Origin: Sporomusa silvacetica DSM 10669
GTDB lineage: Bacteria > Bacillota > Negativicutes > Sporomusales > Sporomusaceae
NCBI RefSeq assembly: GCF_002257705.1
Contig: NZ_LSLK01000114.1
Coordinates: 62,001-126,000 of the forward strand
Direction of reading: 5' to 3'
Length of the DNA stretch: 64,000 nucleotides
Of this stretch, positions 51,004-60,018 are shown piece after piece. Below the pieces are notes generated by a model. It saw only the letters and a program-made list of their open reading frames with translations, was not told the origin of the DNA and did no database searches. The position numbers and the translations under genes are program-made. Numbering within the stretch: the first letter of the stretch is position 1; each line of letters begins with the position of its first letter.

Positions 51004-52305
51004 TTATTTAATGCAAATGCTTTCGCCATTAAGAATCTTTTTCATATTCTTCATTGCACACATTTTACCACACATTGTGCAGGTATCTTCGCTCTCGGGT
51101 GCAGATTCTTCCCGATAGGTTCTGGCCTTATCTGGATCAATAGCTAGCTCAATCATTTTCGGGAAGTCAATATCTGCCCTGGCAGCGCTCATTTTATTGT
51201 CCCACTCCCGGGCACCTGGTAAACCTTTAGCGATATCAGCGGCATGAGCTGCTATTCTCGCCGCAATTATACCTTCTTTCATATCATTGAGGTCAGGTAG
51301 CTTTAGATGCTCAGCTGGAGTTACGTAACAGAGGAAATTAGCACCGTTAGCTGCTGCTATGGCCCCGCCAATAGCACTGGTAATGTGATCATAGCCAGGG
51401 GCGATGTCAGTAACCAGTGGCCCCAGCACATAAAAAGGCGCTCCGTGGCAGAGTCTTTTTTGCAACATCATATTTCCGGCAATTTCATTAAGGGCCATAT
51501 GCCCTGGACCTTCAATCATTACCTGCACGTCTTTAGCCCAGGCGCGTTTGGTAAGCTCGCCGAGTACAATGAGCTCTTCAATTTGTGCGGCATCTGTCGA
51601 GTCATTGATCGAACCGGGACGACAGGCGTCGCCAAGACTTATGGTCACGTCGTATTGGGCGCAGATATCCAGCAGGCGGTCATAATGCTCGTAGAACGGA
51701 TTCTCTTGCCCGTTAAGTTCCATCCAGGCAAATAGTAGCGAGCCACCCCGGGATACCAGATTAGTGAGACGCTTATTCCGCTTGACTTTCTCGGCGGTGG
51801 CCCGATTTAAGCCGCAGTGTATTGTCATAAAATCGACACCATCTGCTGCGTGCGTTTCTACTACCTGAAAAAATTCATCGACAGTAATATCCTTTAATTC
51901 TTTATCCAATGCCCCTACAGCATCATACATGGGTACTGTCCCAATCATTACCGGACAAGTATCAATTAGCAGACGACGAAACTTCTGGGTCTTGCCATAG
52001 CAGCTCAAATCCATAATAGCTTCTGCTTTTAATGCTACTGCGCTTTTGGCTTTTTCCAATTCTAGTGCTAAGTCGCAGCAATCTTTGGAAACACCAAGAT
52101 TCACGTTTATCTTCGTCCGTAGGCCGTCTCCAACTCCCTCAGGACTAAGTGACGTGTGATTTTTGTTGGCCGGAATGACAATCTTTCCTTCGGCCACAAG
52201 TTCACGGAGACGAGTAACTTCCATTTTTTCTTTGGCGGCAACAATTTGCATCTCTTTAGTAATTAGTCCTTGTTTCGCAGCATTCATTTGTGTAGTAAAG
52301 TTCAT
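51004..52305 (-). CDS. thiC: Phosphomethylpyrimidine synthase (or BzaF-type paralogue)
   Basis: 433 residues, the short form common in anaerobes. Radical SAM cluster at the C-terminus CTMCGKMC (Cys-x2-Cys-x4-Cys) and core motifs MTIHCGLN, SRGGSLLFAWM, DACRPGSINDSTD, MIEGPGHM. Converts aminoimidazole ribotide to the thiamine pyrimidine; the paralogue BzaF makes 5-hydroxybenzimidazole for cobamides and cannot be excluded by eye. The sigma-54 promoter shared in design with the aco array favours thiamine for the TPP-dependent AcoAB. Confidence 0.88.
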   Translation of the reverse strand: MNFTTQMNAAKQGLITKEMQIVAAKEKMEVTRLRELVAEGKIVIPANKNHTSLSPEGVGDGLRTKINVNLGVSKDCCDLALELEKAKSAVALKAEAIMDLSCYGKTQKFRRLLIDTCPVMIGTVPMYDAVGALDKELKDITVDEFFQVVETHAADGVDFMTIHCGLNRATAEKVKRNKRLTNLVSRGGSLLFAWMELNGQENPFYEHYDRLLDICAQYDVTISLGDACRPGSINDSTDAAQIEELIVLGELTKRAWAKDVQVMIEGPGHMALNEIAGNMMLQKRLCHGAPFYVLGPLVTDIAPGYDHITSAIGGAIAAANGANFLCYVTPAEHLKLPDLNDMKEGIIAARIAAHAADIAKGLPGAREWDNKMSAARADIDFPKMIELAIDPDKARTYREESAPESEDTCTMCGKMCAMKNMKKILNGESICIK

Positions 52306-52339
52306 ATTATATTAATCCCCCCTGGTTACTATGTAGGAC

Positions 52340-52384
52340 AAAAATAACGAGACATGGCCTAGAAAAACCTGTCTCATAACAATC
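52340..52384 (-). terminator. Attenuator-like hairpin in the thiC leader
   Basis: GAGACA and TGTCTC flank an 18-base loop and are followed by GTTATTTTTG. Lies between the sigma-54 promoter and thiC. Just upstream is ACCCTTAGAACATGATG, faintly like the 3' half of a TPP riboswitch, but the diagnostic CUGAGA is absent. Confidence 0.45.
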
Positions 52385-52450
52385 ACAGATAGCTTCACCG
52401 CATCATGTTCTAAGGGTCAGAAAAATTACTGTATTGTATATTAGATATGT

Positions 52451-52467
52451 TTGCAAGATTTATGCCA
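52451..52467 (-). promoter_or_regulatory. Sigma-54 promoter of thiC
   Basis: TGGCATAAATCTTGCAA. Together with the following hairpin it is nearly the same as the aco promoter module at 48582-48648. Confidence 0.85.
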
Positions 52468-52476
52468 ACAAACAAG

Positions 52477-52514
52477 AAACCACATAACTCCTCCTCATAA
52501 GAGTTATGTGGTTT
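52477..52514 (-). terminator. Terminator of the pyrimidine operon
   Basis: AAACCACATAACTC and GAGTTATGTGGTTT followed by CTTGTTT on the minus strand. Confidence 0.8.
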
Positions 52515-52585
52515 CTTTCATCTCGACCTTTTCACAATATTATATTATTCCTAAGCATTGCGTTATCACCGTCGGTAACTACTGC

Positions 52586-52645
52586 TTTTGTAGCACTGTG
52601 TAGCAAAGTGTAGCGTATATATACTACGCTTTGCTACACAGTTAA
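52586..52645. promoter_or_regulatory. Near-palindromic activator site upstream of thiC
   Basis: TGTGTAGCAAAGTGTAGCG, a TATATA centre, and CTACGCTTTGCTACACA: a 44-bp imperfect palindrome, the best-formed member of the motif seen at the other sigma-54 promoters. Confidence 0.7.
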
Positions 52646-52721
52646 ATAGTCTGATCGTCTGCCGAATTAAAAGCCCGCAAAAATTGTACAGCCTTGACTA
52701 TCTGCCCTAGAGGCATGTGAC

Positions 52722-53294
52722 TTACAGCTTGCGGCTGCCGCGTTTGGTTATCGCAATGCCTTCTTTGCATAACGGGCAATCCTGACTCTGGTAGGTAGGA
52801 ACGGTTAAGTGTAATAGTGCCTGGGCCGGAATGCCGAAATCGGCCTTGCCGCCGCTGCGATCAACCAGTATACCGACAGCTACCGGAATACCGCCGTGTT
52901 CGCGCACGACATCAACGACCTCTTTTACTGAGCCGCCGGTTGTTACAATATCTTCAACGATCAGGACACGTTGTCCTTTTTCAATGACAAAACCACGTCT
53001 GAGCGTCATCTTACCGTTTTCGCGCTCAGTGAAGATAGCACGGGTACCGAGATGTTTTCCCACTTCATGGGCCAGGATAATACCGCCGGTTACTGGGCCA
53101 ATGACAAGTTCAATATTGTCGTTTATAAAGCGTTCTGCCATGGCTGCACAGAGCTTTTCGGTATGTTTAGGGTACTGCAGTACCTGAAATTTTTCAACAT
53201 ATAACGGGCTATGTAAGCCAGAGGTTAGTAAAAAATGGCCTTCTAAGATAGCCCCTGTTTCCACAAAAATTTGCCGAACTTCTGCTTCGTTCAT
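52722..53294 (-). CDS. pyrE: Orotate phosphoribosyltransferase
   Basis: 190 residues. PRPP loop VLIVEDIVTTGGSVKEVVDV (about 118-137), N-terminal FLLTSGLHSPLYVEKF, and the Gram-positive/archaeal-type end with CPLC. Makes OMP from orotate. Last gene of the operon; its start codon overlaps the pyrF stop. Confidence 0.96.
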   Translation of the reverse strand: MNEAEVRQIFVETGAILEGHFLLTSGLHSPLYVEKFQVLQYPKHTEKLCAAMAERFINDNIELVIGPVTGGIILAHEVGKHLGTRAIFTERENGKMTLRRGFVIEKGQRVLIVEDIVTTGGSVKEVVDVVREHGGIPVAVGILVDRSGGKADFGIPAQALLHLTVPTYQSQDCPLCKEGIAITKRGSRKL

Positions 53295-54013
53295 TACGCC
53301 TTCCTCATTTCTTCTAAAATTGAGAGTGCCGCCGCGCGCGGATTTTCAGCTTTGGTAATCGGCCGGCCTATTACTAAATAATGGGCTCCTGCCTGTAACG
53401 CATCAACTGGGGTAGCTACCCGGCTTTGATCATTTAGTGCTGATCCCTGCGGACGAACGCCAGGTGTGACAATGGCAAAATCTTCGCCACAGACCTTCCT
53501 GATCTGCTCGGCTTCCTGCGGCGATGCCACTACCCCGTCCAAGCCCGCGTCTTGGGCCAGCTTGGCCAGATGCACAACTTGTTCAGAAATACTGGTAGCC
53601 GAACGCAGGGCAGCCCATTCGGTGTCATTCATACTTGTCAGCACTGTGACGGCAATCAGCTTGGGCCGCGGTATGTTGAGACTAGCCGCGGTTTCAGCTA
53701 CCTGCTCGGCAGCCGCCCGCATCATGGCTGGTCCGCCTGATGCCTGGACATTAATCATAGCTACACCCAATCGGGTCAGCGAAGCCGCACCCTGGGCCAC
53801 CGTATTCGGGATATCGTGCATTTTTAAATCCAGAAAAACGTCTTTGCCTTTCTCGCGCAAATAAGTCAAACATTCCATGCCAACACCATAAAAAAGCTGC
53901 ATGCCTACTTTATAGTAGCTTACGGCATCGCCTAAGCTCTCGACAAGCTCTCTGACTTCTGCCATCGAGGCAAAATCAAGGGCTACAATTAATCGATTAC
54001 GTACTTGTTCCAC
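53294..54013 (-). CDS. pyrF: Orotidine 5'-phosphate decarboxylase
   Basis: 239 residues. Active-site DLKMHDIPNTV (about 61-71, the Asp-Lys-x4-Asp tetrad) and phosphate loop VTPGVRPQG. Converts OMP to UMP. Confidence 0.97.
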   Translation of the reverse strand: MEQVRNRLIVALDFASMAEVRELVESLGDAVSYYKVGMQLFYGVGMECLTYLREKGKDVFLDLKMHDIPNTVAQGAASLTRLGVAMINVQASGGPAMMRAAAEQVAETAASLNIPRPKLIAVTVLTSMNDTEWAALRSATSISEQVVHLAKLAQDAGLDGVVASPQEAEQIRKVCGEDFAIVTPGVRPQGSALNDQSRVATPVDALQAGAHYLVIGRPITKAENPRAAALSILEEMRKA

Positions 54014-54037
54014 TCTTTATCCTCCATTTTAGGCGAT

Positions 54038-54964
54038 TTAGCCGCAGTTCACCTTGCCGACAAGGTCACCAATCTGAGTTAAACCACGTTTAGTAAGATA
54101 ATCTCTAATTCCTTCAGCCACTTCCACCGATACATAAGGATTAACAAAGTTAGCTGTACCAACAGCCACAGCACTGGCCCCGGCCAAGATGAATTCAAGG
54201 GCATCTTCGGCAGTCATAATGCCGCCCATACCTATAATCGGTACTTTCACGGCTTGCGCTACCTGCCATACCATTCTCACCGCAACCGGCTTTACTGCCG
54301 GACCGGATAAGCCGCCCACTGTGTTGCCCAGAACAGGCCGCCAGTTCTTGATATCAATCGCCATCCCCAGCAAGGTATTAATGAGCGAAATAGCATCTGC
54401 GCCGGCGTCTTCTACCGCTCTGGCCATGAGAACAACATCAGTGACATTAGGCGACAACTTGACAATCACTGGTAAGCTTGTTTTTTTCTTTACTTCCCGC
54501 ACTACTTCAGACGCGCTTTCCGGGCAAGTTCCAAAGGCAATCCCGCCTTGTTTTACATTAGGGCAGGAAATATTGACTTCTAATCCGGCAATCCCTGATT
54601 GATCCAGCCTGGCTGCCAACTCGCCGTAGTCTTCAACCGTATTACCGGAAATATTGACAATAACCGGTACTTGGTAGGCAGCTAATTTTGGCATGGTTTT
54701 CGAAATAAATTCGTCAACACCAGGGTTTTCCAGTCCAATACAGTTCATCATCCCAGCCGGTGTTTCCGCTATGCGCCGCCCGTTATTGCCCGCCTTAGGT
54801 GCCAGCGTTGTGCCCTTAACGACAATGGCGCCGACTTTGTTCAAATCAACAAAGTCGCTGTATTCCAGACCAAAGCCAAACGTGCCTGACGCGGTCATAA
54901 CCGGCGTCTTCATTTTTATGCCGGCAATATTGACTGCCAGCATTGCTTCCGCTGTATTCACCAT
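54038..54964 (-). CDS. pyrD: Dihydroorotate dehydrogenase B, catalytic subunit
   Basis: 308 residues, class 1B: FMN barrel with ASGTFGFG, NCIGLENPG, catalytic Cys in NISCPNVKQGG and the end loop GMGGIMTAEDALEFILAGA. Works with PyrK, passing electrons to NAD+. Overlaps pyrK by 7 bp. Confidence 0.96.
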   Translation of the reverse strand: MVNTAEAMLAVNIAGIKMKTPVMTASGTFGFGLEYSDFVDLNKVGAIVVKGTTLAPKAGNNGRRIAETPAGMMNCIGLENPGVDEFISKTMPKLAAYQVPVIVNISGNTVEDYGELAARLDQSGIAGLEVNISCPNVKQGGIAFGTCPESASEVVREVKKKTSLPVIVKLSPNVTDVVLMARAVEDAGADAISLINTLLGMAIDIKNWRPVLGNTVGGLSGPAVKPVAVRMVWQVAQAVKVPIIGMGGIMTAEDALEFILAGASAVAVGTANFVNPYVSVEVAEGIRDYLTKRGLTQIGDLVGKVNCG

Positions 54965-55743
54965 ACCACCTCCTGGGCCCAGAACACCGGGCCGTCAGTG
55001 CAAACCTTGTGCCGTTTGCCGCTGGTATTCTCGCAAGTGCAGGACAGACAGGCCCCCACGCCGCAAGCCATGTAATCTTCTAGTGATACCTGACAAGGAA
55101 CATCATACTGGGCCGCAACCGCAGCCACGCCCTTAAGCATAACATGAGGCCCACAGGCGTAGATAGCATCAAACTTGTCCTGTTTCAGTAGCTCAGGCAG
55201 TAGATCCACGGTAAAACCATGGTGACCAATACTGCCATCATCTGATGTAATATGGATGTTTTGACAAACAGTGGCATAGAGGTTTGGCCAAAATAACTCC
55301 TGCTCATTACGCCCACCCATCAAGATGGTGGCTGGGCGAGAACAAAAAGCTCTGGCCAATAGCAGTAGCGGTGCCAGTCCCATGCCGCCCCCCACAAGCA
55401 GGGGGCGCTTAGCAGTTACATCAAAGCCATTGCCAAGTGGGCCCATACAATTGATGGTGTCACCTGGTTGAAGCTTAGTCATGAGCGCCGTACCACGACC
55501 AACAACACGATAAATAAAAGTTAATGTCCCTTTCGCCGTGTCACAGTCTGCAATGCTGAACGGCCGCCGGAGAAGCGGGTCAATAGTGTCGGTCAGCCGA
55601 ATATGAACAAACTGGCCTGGTCTGGTAATACTGGCAATCTCAGGAGCAGCTACTACCAATTCCCATACATCTCCGGCAAGGACAGTATGTTTCATCACCT
55701 GAGCAGTCACACAGGTTTTAGTCACAGTTTCTTTCGCCTCCAC
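54958..55743 (-). CDS. pyrK: Dihydroorotate dehydrogenase B, electron transfer subunit
   Basis: 261 residues: FAD domain (RPFSIAD), NAD domain (GGGMGLAPLL, ACGPHVML), and a 2Fe-2S site ACGVGACLSCTC near residue 227. Overlaps carB by 26 bp. Confidence 0.95.
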   Translation of the reverse strand: MEAKETVTKTCVTAQVMKHTVLAGDVWELVVAAPEIASITRPGQFVHIRLTDTIDPLLRRPFSIADCDTAKGTLTFIYRVVGRGTALMTKLQPGDTINCMGPLGNGFDVTAKRPLLVGGGMGLAPLLLLARAFCSRPATILMGGRNEQELFWPNLYATVCQNIHITSDDGSIGHHGFTVDLLPELLKQDKFDAIYACGPHVMLKGVAAVAAQYDVPCQVSLEDYMACGVGACLSCTCENTSGKRHKVCTDGPVFWAQEVVW

Positions 55744-58700
55744 TTACATAATCCTGCAGTGCCAGTACATAGAGAAACTTTCTTTGGCGTATGATGCTAA
55801 GTACATCAAGAACAGCTTTAGCTGTATCCATCGAAGTCAGACACAATAGTGAATGCTCGACAGCGGCTCTTCTGATTTTGAAACCATCACTATCAAAATC
55901 CCGGCCTTTAGTCAGGGTATTAATGACCATGTTGATTTTTCCCGCTTTAATCATTTCAATAATATGAGGCTGCTGTTCATGCAACTTGGGTACCATACCA
56001 ACAGTCAAGCCTAAGGAGCTGAGGTAACTAGCCGTGCCGCTGGTGGCGATTAATTCATAGCCCATTTTGGCAAATTCTTTGGCAATCTCGCCTGCTTCTA
56101 CTTTGTCTTTATCGGCGACTGTCACAAGAACAGTTCCGGTTTGTGGCACATTCATCCCGGCGCCGATAATTCCTTTATACAATGCCCGGGAATAGTTATA
56201 GTCAATACCTAATACTTCACCAGTGGACTTCATCTCTGGTCCAAGGGAAATATCTACCTGTTGCATTTTAGCAAAAGAGAATACCGGCACTTTTACGGCA
56301 ACATATTCTTTGGCAGGCAGAAGCCCTGTTGTATATCCCATTTCCTGCAAGCTTTCACCAAGAGCTACGCGGGTAGCAACATCCACCATCGGCACATCGG
56401 TAATCTTGCTAAGGTAAGGGATGGTCCGACTGGAACGAGGGTTTACCTCTATTACATATACTTCTTCATCCATGATTACATATTGGATGTTGATAAGACC
56501 TTTTACCGTAAGTCCCCTCGCCAGCAGTCCGGTGTATTCAACAATGGTATCAATGACCTTTTGGGAGAGTGTTTGCGGCGGATAGACGGCGATACTGTCG
56601 CCAGAGTGTACACCGGCCCGTTCGATATGCTCCATAATGCCAGGGATAACATAATCCTTACCATCTGATATGGCATCAACCTCAACCTCAGTACCTTGCA
56701 TATAGCGGTCAACCAAAACCGGATGTTCTGGTGAGGCTTTAACAGCTCGCACCATATAATCCTTTAACTCAGTTTCGTTGTAAACAATCTCCATGGCCCG
56801 CCCGCCAAGTACATAGGAAGGACGAACAACAACAGGGTAGCCAATACGTGCGGCAGCCTGCGGTGCCAAAGAAGCATCGGTGATGGTCTCACCTTTCGGA
56901 CGCGGAATTTTCAGCTTACCAAGTAATTCATCAAACTTCTCCCGGTCTTCAGCCCGATCAATATCTTCCACACTTGTACCAAAAATCTTGACCCCGGCCC
57001 TTGACAACGGCCCGGCCAAATTAATGGCTGTCTGTCCACCGAACTGGACAATAACACCCTCAGGTTTTTCTTTATCAATGATATTAAGCACATCTTCCGG
57101 GGTAAGCGGTTCAAAGTACAGGCGATCAGAAGTGTCAAAGTCGGTAGAAACAGTTTCCGGATTGTTATTGACAATGACAGATTCAATTCCGAGCTCTCTG
57201 AGTGCCCAGACTGAATGCACTGAGCAATAGTCGAACTCTATACCCTGACCGATCCGAATAGGGCCTGATCCCAGTACCATGACTTTGCGTTTATCGCTTG
57301 TCACGACTTCATCTTCTTGCGCATAGGTGGAGTAGTAGTAAGGGGTAACAGCCTCAAACTCGGCGGCACAAGTGTCAACCATTTTGTAGCATGGCACAAT
57401 ATTGGCCTGCTTGCGCATCTCCCGGATTTCATATACTGTTTTGCCCACAAGTTCGCCAATACTCTTATCAGCAAAGCCCATTTTTTTGGCAGCCAAGAGT
57501 ACATCAGTGGACAAGTCTTGGCTGATTTGCCGTTCCATCGCCACGATATTTTCAATCTTATCTAAGAAAAATTTATCAATTGCTGTTATGGCATGAATTT
57601 CGTCTACTGCAACCCCACGCCGTAAGGCTTCGGCAATCATAAACGACCGCTCATCATTGGCAAGGTTAAGTTTTTCGATTACTTCCGCATCACTCAGCGC
57701 GGCAAACTCTGGGATATACAGACGATTTAAGCTAATCTCCAACGATCGCACAGCTTTCAAGAGCGCGCCCTCAAAGTTGCGATCAATGGACATAACCTCG
57801 CCGGTAGCCTTCATCTGGGTACCAAGAATCCGATCAGCAAAGCTAAATTTGTCAAACGGCCAACGCGGGAATTTAACGACTACATAGTCAAGCGCCGGTT
57901 CAAAGCAGGCCTTGGTCTTACCTGTTACGGCATTCGTAATCTCGTCTAAGTTATAGCCGATAGCAATCTTAGTAGCTACTTTGGCAATCGGGTAGCCAGT
58001 AGCCTTTGAGGCCAGAGCACTGGAACGGCTGACCCGGGGATTTACTTCAATAACAATGTAGTTACTGCTTTTCGGGTCAAGCGCGTACTGGACGTTACAA
58101 CCACCTTCAATCCCCAGAGCGCGAATGATCTTTAGAGATGCACTTCTCAACATCTGGTATTCGTAGTCTGTCAACGTCTGCGACGGAGCTACAACAATAC
58201 TGTCACCAGTATGAATGCCGACAGGGTCAAAGTTTTCCATATTACACACTGTGATGCAATTGTCAGCGGCGTCACGAATGACTTCATACTCGATTTCTTT
58301 CCAGCCAGCGACACTGCGTTCAATCAGTGCCTGACCAATAAAACTGTATTTTAGGCCTCTATTCACTGTGTCAATAAGTTCCTCATCATTGTGGGCAATG
58401 CCACCGCCAGTTCCGCCCATCGTATATGCTGGACGCACAATGAGCGGGTAGCCGATTTCCTCGGCAAATTTGAGTGCACTATCAATATCTTCAACAATGG
58501 TACTAGCAGGAATAGGCTGACCAAGTTCTTCCATAGTGGCCTTAAATAGTTCTCTGTCTTCCGCCTTTTTGATGGCTTCCAGCGGTGTACCCAAGAGTTC
58601 TACCTGATACTTTTCCAGTACACCTTTATCAGCGAGTTTAACGGCTAAATTGAGGCCTGCCTGACCGCCTAAAGTGGCTAACAGGCCGTCAGGACGTTCT

Positions 58701-58939
58701 TTGACAATAATTTCTTCCAAATATTCCGGAGTCAGCGGTTCGATATATACCCAGTCAGCAACATGGGTGTCAGTCATAATGGTAGCCGGATTACTATTAA
58801 CCAGCACAACCTCATAGCCTTCTTCTTTAAGCGCCCGGCACGCCTGAGTGCCGGCATAATCGAATTCTGCGGCTTGGCCGATGACTATCGGGCCTGAACC
58901 AATGACCATAATCTTTTTTAAATGTTCTTTTTTAGGCAC
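55718..58939 (-). CDS. carB: Carbamoyl-phosphate synthase large subunit
   Basis: 1073 residues: two ATP-grasp halves (GSGPIVIGQAAEFDYAG near 12; GSGPIRIGQGIEFDYCS near 555), the oligomerisation region, and the C-terminal allosteric MGS domain (GYELIATSGTASYLSSLG). Uses bicarbonate, two ATP and ammonia from CarA. Confidence 0.98.
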   Translation of the reverse strand: MPKKEHLKKIMVIGSGPIVIGQAAEFDYAGTQACRALKEEGYEVVLVNSNPATIMTDTHVADWVYIEPLTPEYLEEIIVKERPDGLLATLGGQAGLNLAVKLADKGVLEKYQVELLGTPLEAIKKAEDRELFKATMEELGQPIPASTIVEDIDSALKFAEEIGYPLIVRPAYTMGGTGGGIAHNDEELIDTVNRGLKYSFIGQALIERSVAGWKEIEYEVIRDAADNCITVCNMENFDPVGIHTGDSIVVAPSQTLTDYEYQMLRSASLKIIRALGIEGGCNVQYALDPKSSNYIVIEVNPRVSRSSALASKATGYPIAKVATKIAIGYNLDEITNAVTGKTKACFEPALDYVVVKFPRWPFDKFSFADRILGTQMKATGEVMSIDRNFEGALLKAVRSLEISLNRLYIPEFAALSDAEVIEKLNLANDERSFMIAEALRRGVAVDEIHAITAIDKFFLDKIENIVAMERQISQDLSTDVLLAAKKMGFADKSIGELVGKTVYEIREMRKQANIVPCYKMVDTCAAEFEAVTPYYYSTYAQEDEVVTSDKRKVMVLGSGPIRIGQGIEFDYCSVHSVWALRELGIESVIVNNNPETVSTDFDTSDRLYFEPLTPEDVLNIIDKEKPEGVIVQFGGQTAINLAGPLSRAGVKIFGTSVEDIDRAEDREKFDELLGKLKIPRPKGETITDASLAPQAAARIGYPVVVRPSYVLGGRAMEIVYNETELKDYMVRAVKASPEHPVLVDRYMQGTEVEVDAISDGKDYVIPGIMEHIERAGVHSGDSIAVYPPQTLSQKVIDTIVEYTGLLARGLTVKGLINIQYVIMDEEVYVIEVNPRSSRTIPYLSKITDVPMVDVATRVALGESLQEMGYTTGLLPAKEYVAVKVPVFSFAKMQQVDISLGPEMKSTGEVLGIDYNYSRALYKGIIGAGMNVPQTGTVLVTVADKDKVEAGEIAKEFAKMGYELIATSGTASYLSSLGLTVGMVPKLHEQQPHIIEMIKAGKINMVINTLTKGRDFDSDGFKIRRAAVEHSLLCLTSMDTAKAVLDVLSIIRQRKFLYVLALQDYVSGGERNCD

Positions 58940-58941
58940 CG

Positions 58942-60018
58942 TTAGTTCCCCCTCGCCTTACTCTGCGTTTTGTCGAGTAAATTCATAAATTCTTCGAACA
59001 TATAGGTACTGTCATCTGGACCGGGGGCTGCTTCAGGGTGATATTGGACCGAAAATACCGGCAGGCTGTTATGTCGCAAACCTTCGATTGTATTATCATT
59101 GACTGCGCGGTGCGTTATTGTCACATCAAGTCCGGCCAGTGATTGTTCTTCGATCGCATACCCATGATTTTGGGAAGTGATATATATACGGCCTGTGGTC
59201 AAATCCTTAACCGGGTGGTTTGAACCGCGATGACCAAACTTCATTTTATAGGTATCGCCGCCTAATGCCAGCGCTAAGAGCTGATGGCCCAGGCAGATAC
59301 CAAATATCGGCTTTTTACCGATCAGTTGGCGCACCGTCTCCACTGGCGCATCTTTCGGATCGCCAGGTCCATTGGACAAGAAGATACCGTCAGGATTGAG
59401 GGCTAATACTTCCTCTGCCGGTGTATTGGCAGGCAATACGGTTATATTGCAGCCGGCTTTGGCCATAGAGTTTAAAATGTTGCGTTTAATACCAAAATCC
59501 ATAACTGCAACATGCGCTCCCTGGCCTGGTATTCTATATACTTTAGGAGTTGTAACCTCTTCCACTACCTCGATAAAAGGTGGCGTGGCAAACAATTCGG
59601 CAATCTCGATCTCTTTGGCACTTGCTGGTACGATAACGCCTTTCATTGTGCCATGCGCGCGTATCCGCCTGGTAATTGCCCTGGTATCAACACCATATAT
59701 ACAGGGAATATCCCTTACTTTAAGATAGGAAGCCAAGGAGTCTTCCGCTTGCCAGCTGCTGGGTCGGCCACATAATTCACTGATTACAAAGCCGCGCACG
59801 AAGGATTGTCGGCCTTGTTCAAAAAGTTCAGCTACACCGTAGTTCCCGATGAGCGGATAAGTCATTGTTACAATTTGTCCACAGTAGGACGGATCTGTTA
59901 ATACTTCCTGGTAACCGGTCATACCGGTGTTGAATACTACTTCCCCGACTGTGTTAGTACCGGAAGCAAGCATCCCCTGGAAAACGCTGCCGTCTTCCAA
60001 TATCAGTTTGCCATTCAT
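58942..60018 (-). CDS. carA: Carbamoyl-phosphate synthase small subunit
   Basis: 358 residues. N-terminal CPSase domain and class I amidotransferase with nucleophile Cys in FGICLGHQL and His in SVQYHPEAAPG. Two bp from carB; overlaps pyrC by 4 bp. Confidence 0.97.
   Translation of the reverse strand: MNGKLILEDGSVFQGMLASGTNTVGEVVFNTGMTGYQEVLTDPSYCGQIVTMTYPLIGNYGVAELFEQGRQSFVRGFVISELCGRPSSWQAEDSLASYLKVRDIPCIYGVDTRAITRRIRAHGTMKGVIVPASAKEIEIAELFATPPFIEVVEEVTTPKVYRIPGQGAHVAVMDFGIKRNILNSMAKAGCNITVLPANTPAEEVLALNPDGIFLSNGPGDPKDAPVETVRQLIGKKPIFGICLGHQLLALALGGDTYKMKFGHRGSNHPVKDLTTGRIYITSQNHGYAIEEQSLAGLDVTITHRAVNDNTIEGLRHNSLPVFSVQYHPEAAPGPDDSTYMFEEFMNLLDKTQSKARGN

Noticed and set aside
52306..52440. 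TPP riboswitch upstream of thiC
   Set aside because: ACCCTTAGAACATGATG is faintly similar to one side, but the conserved CUGAGA and the second conserved arm are not found.
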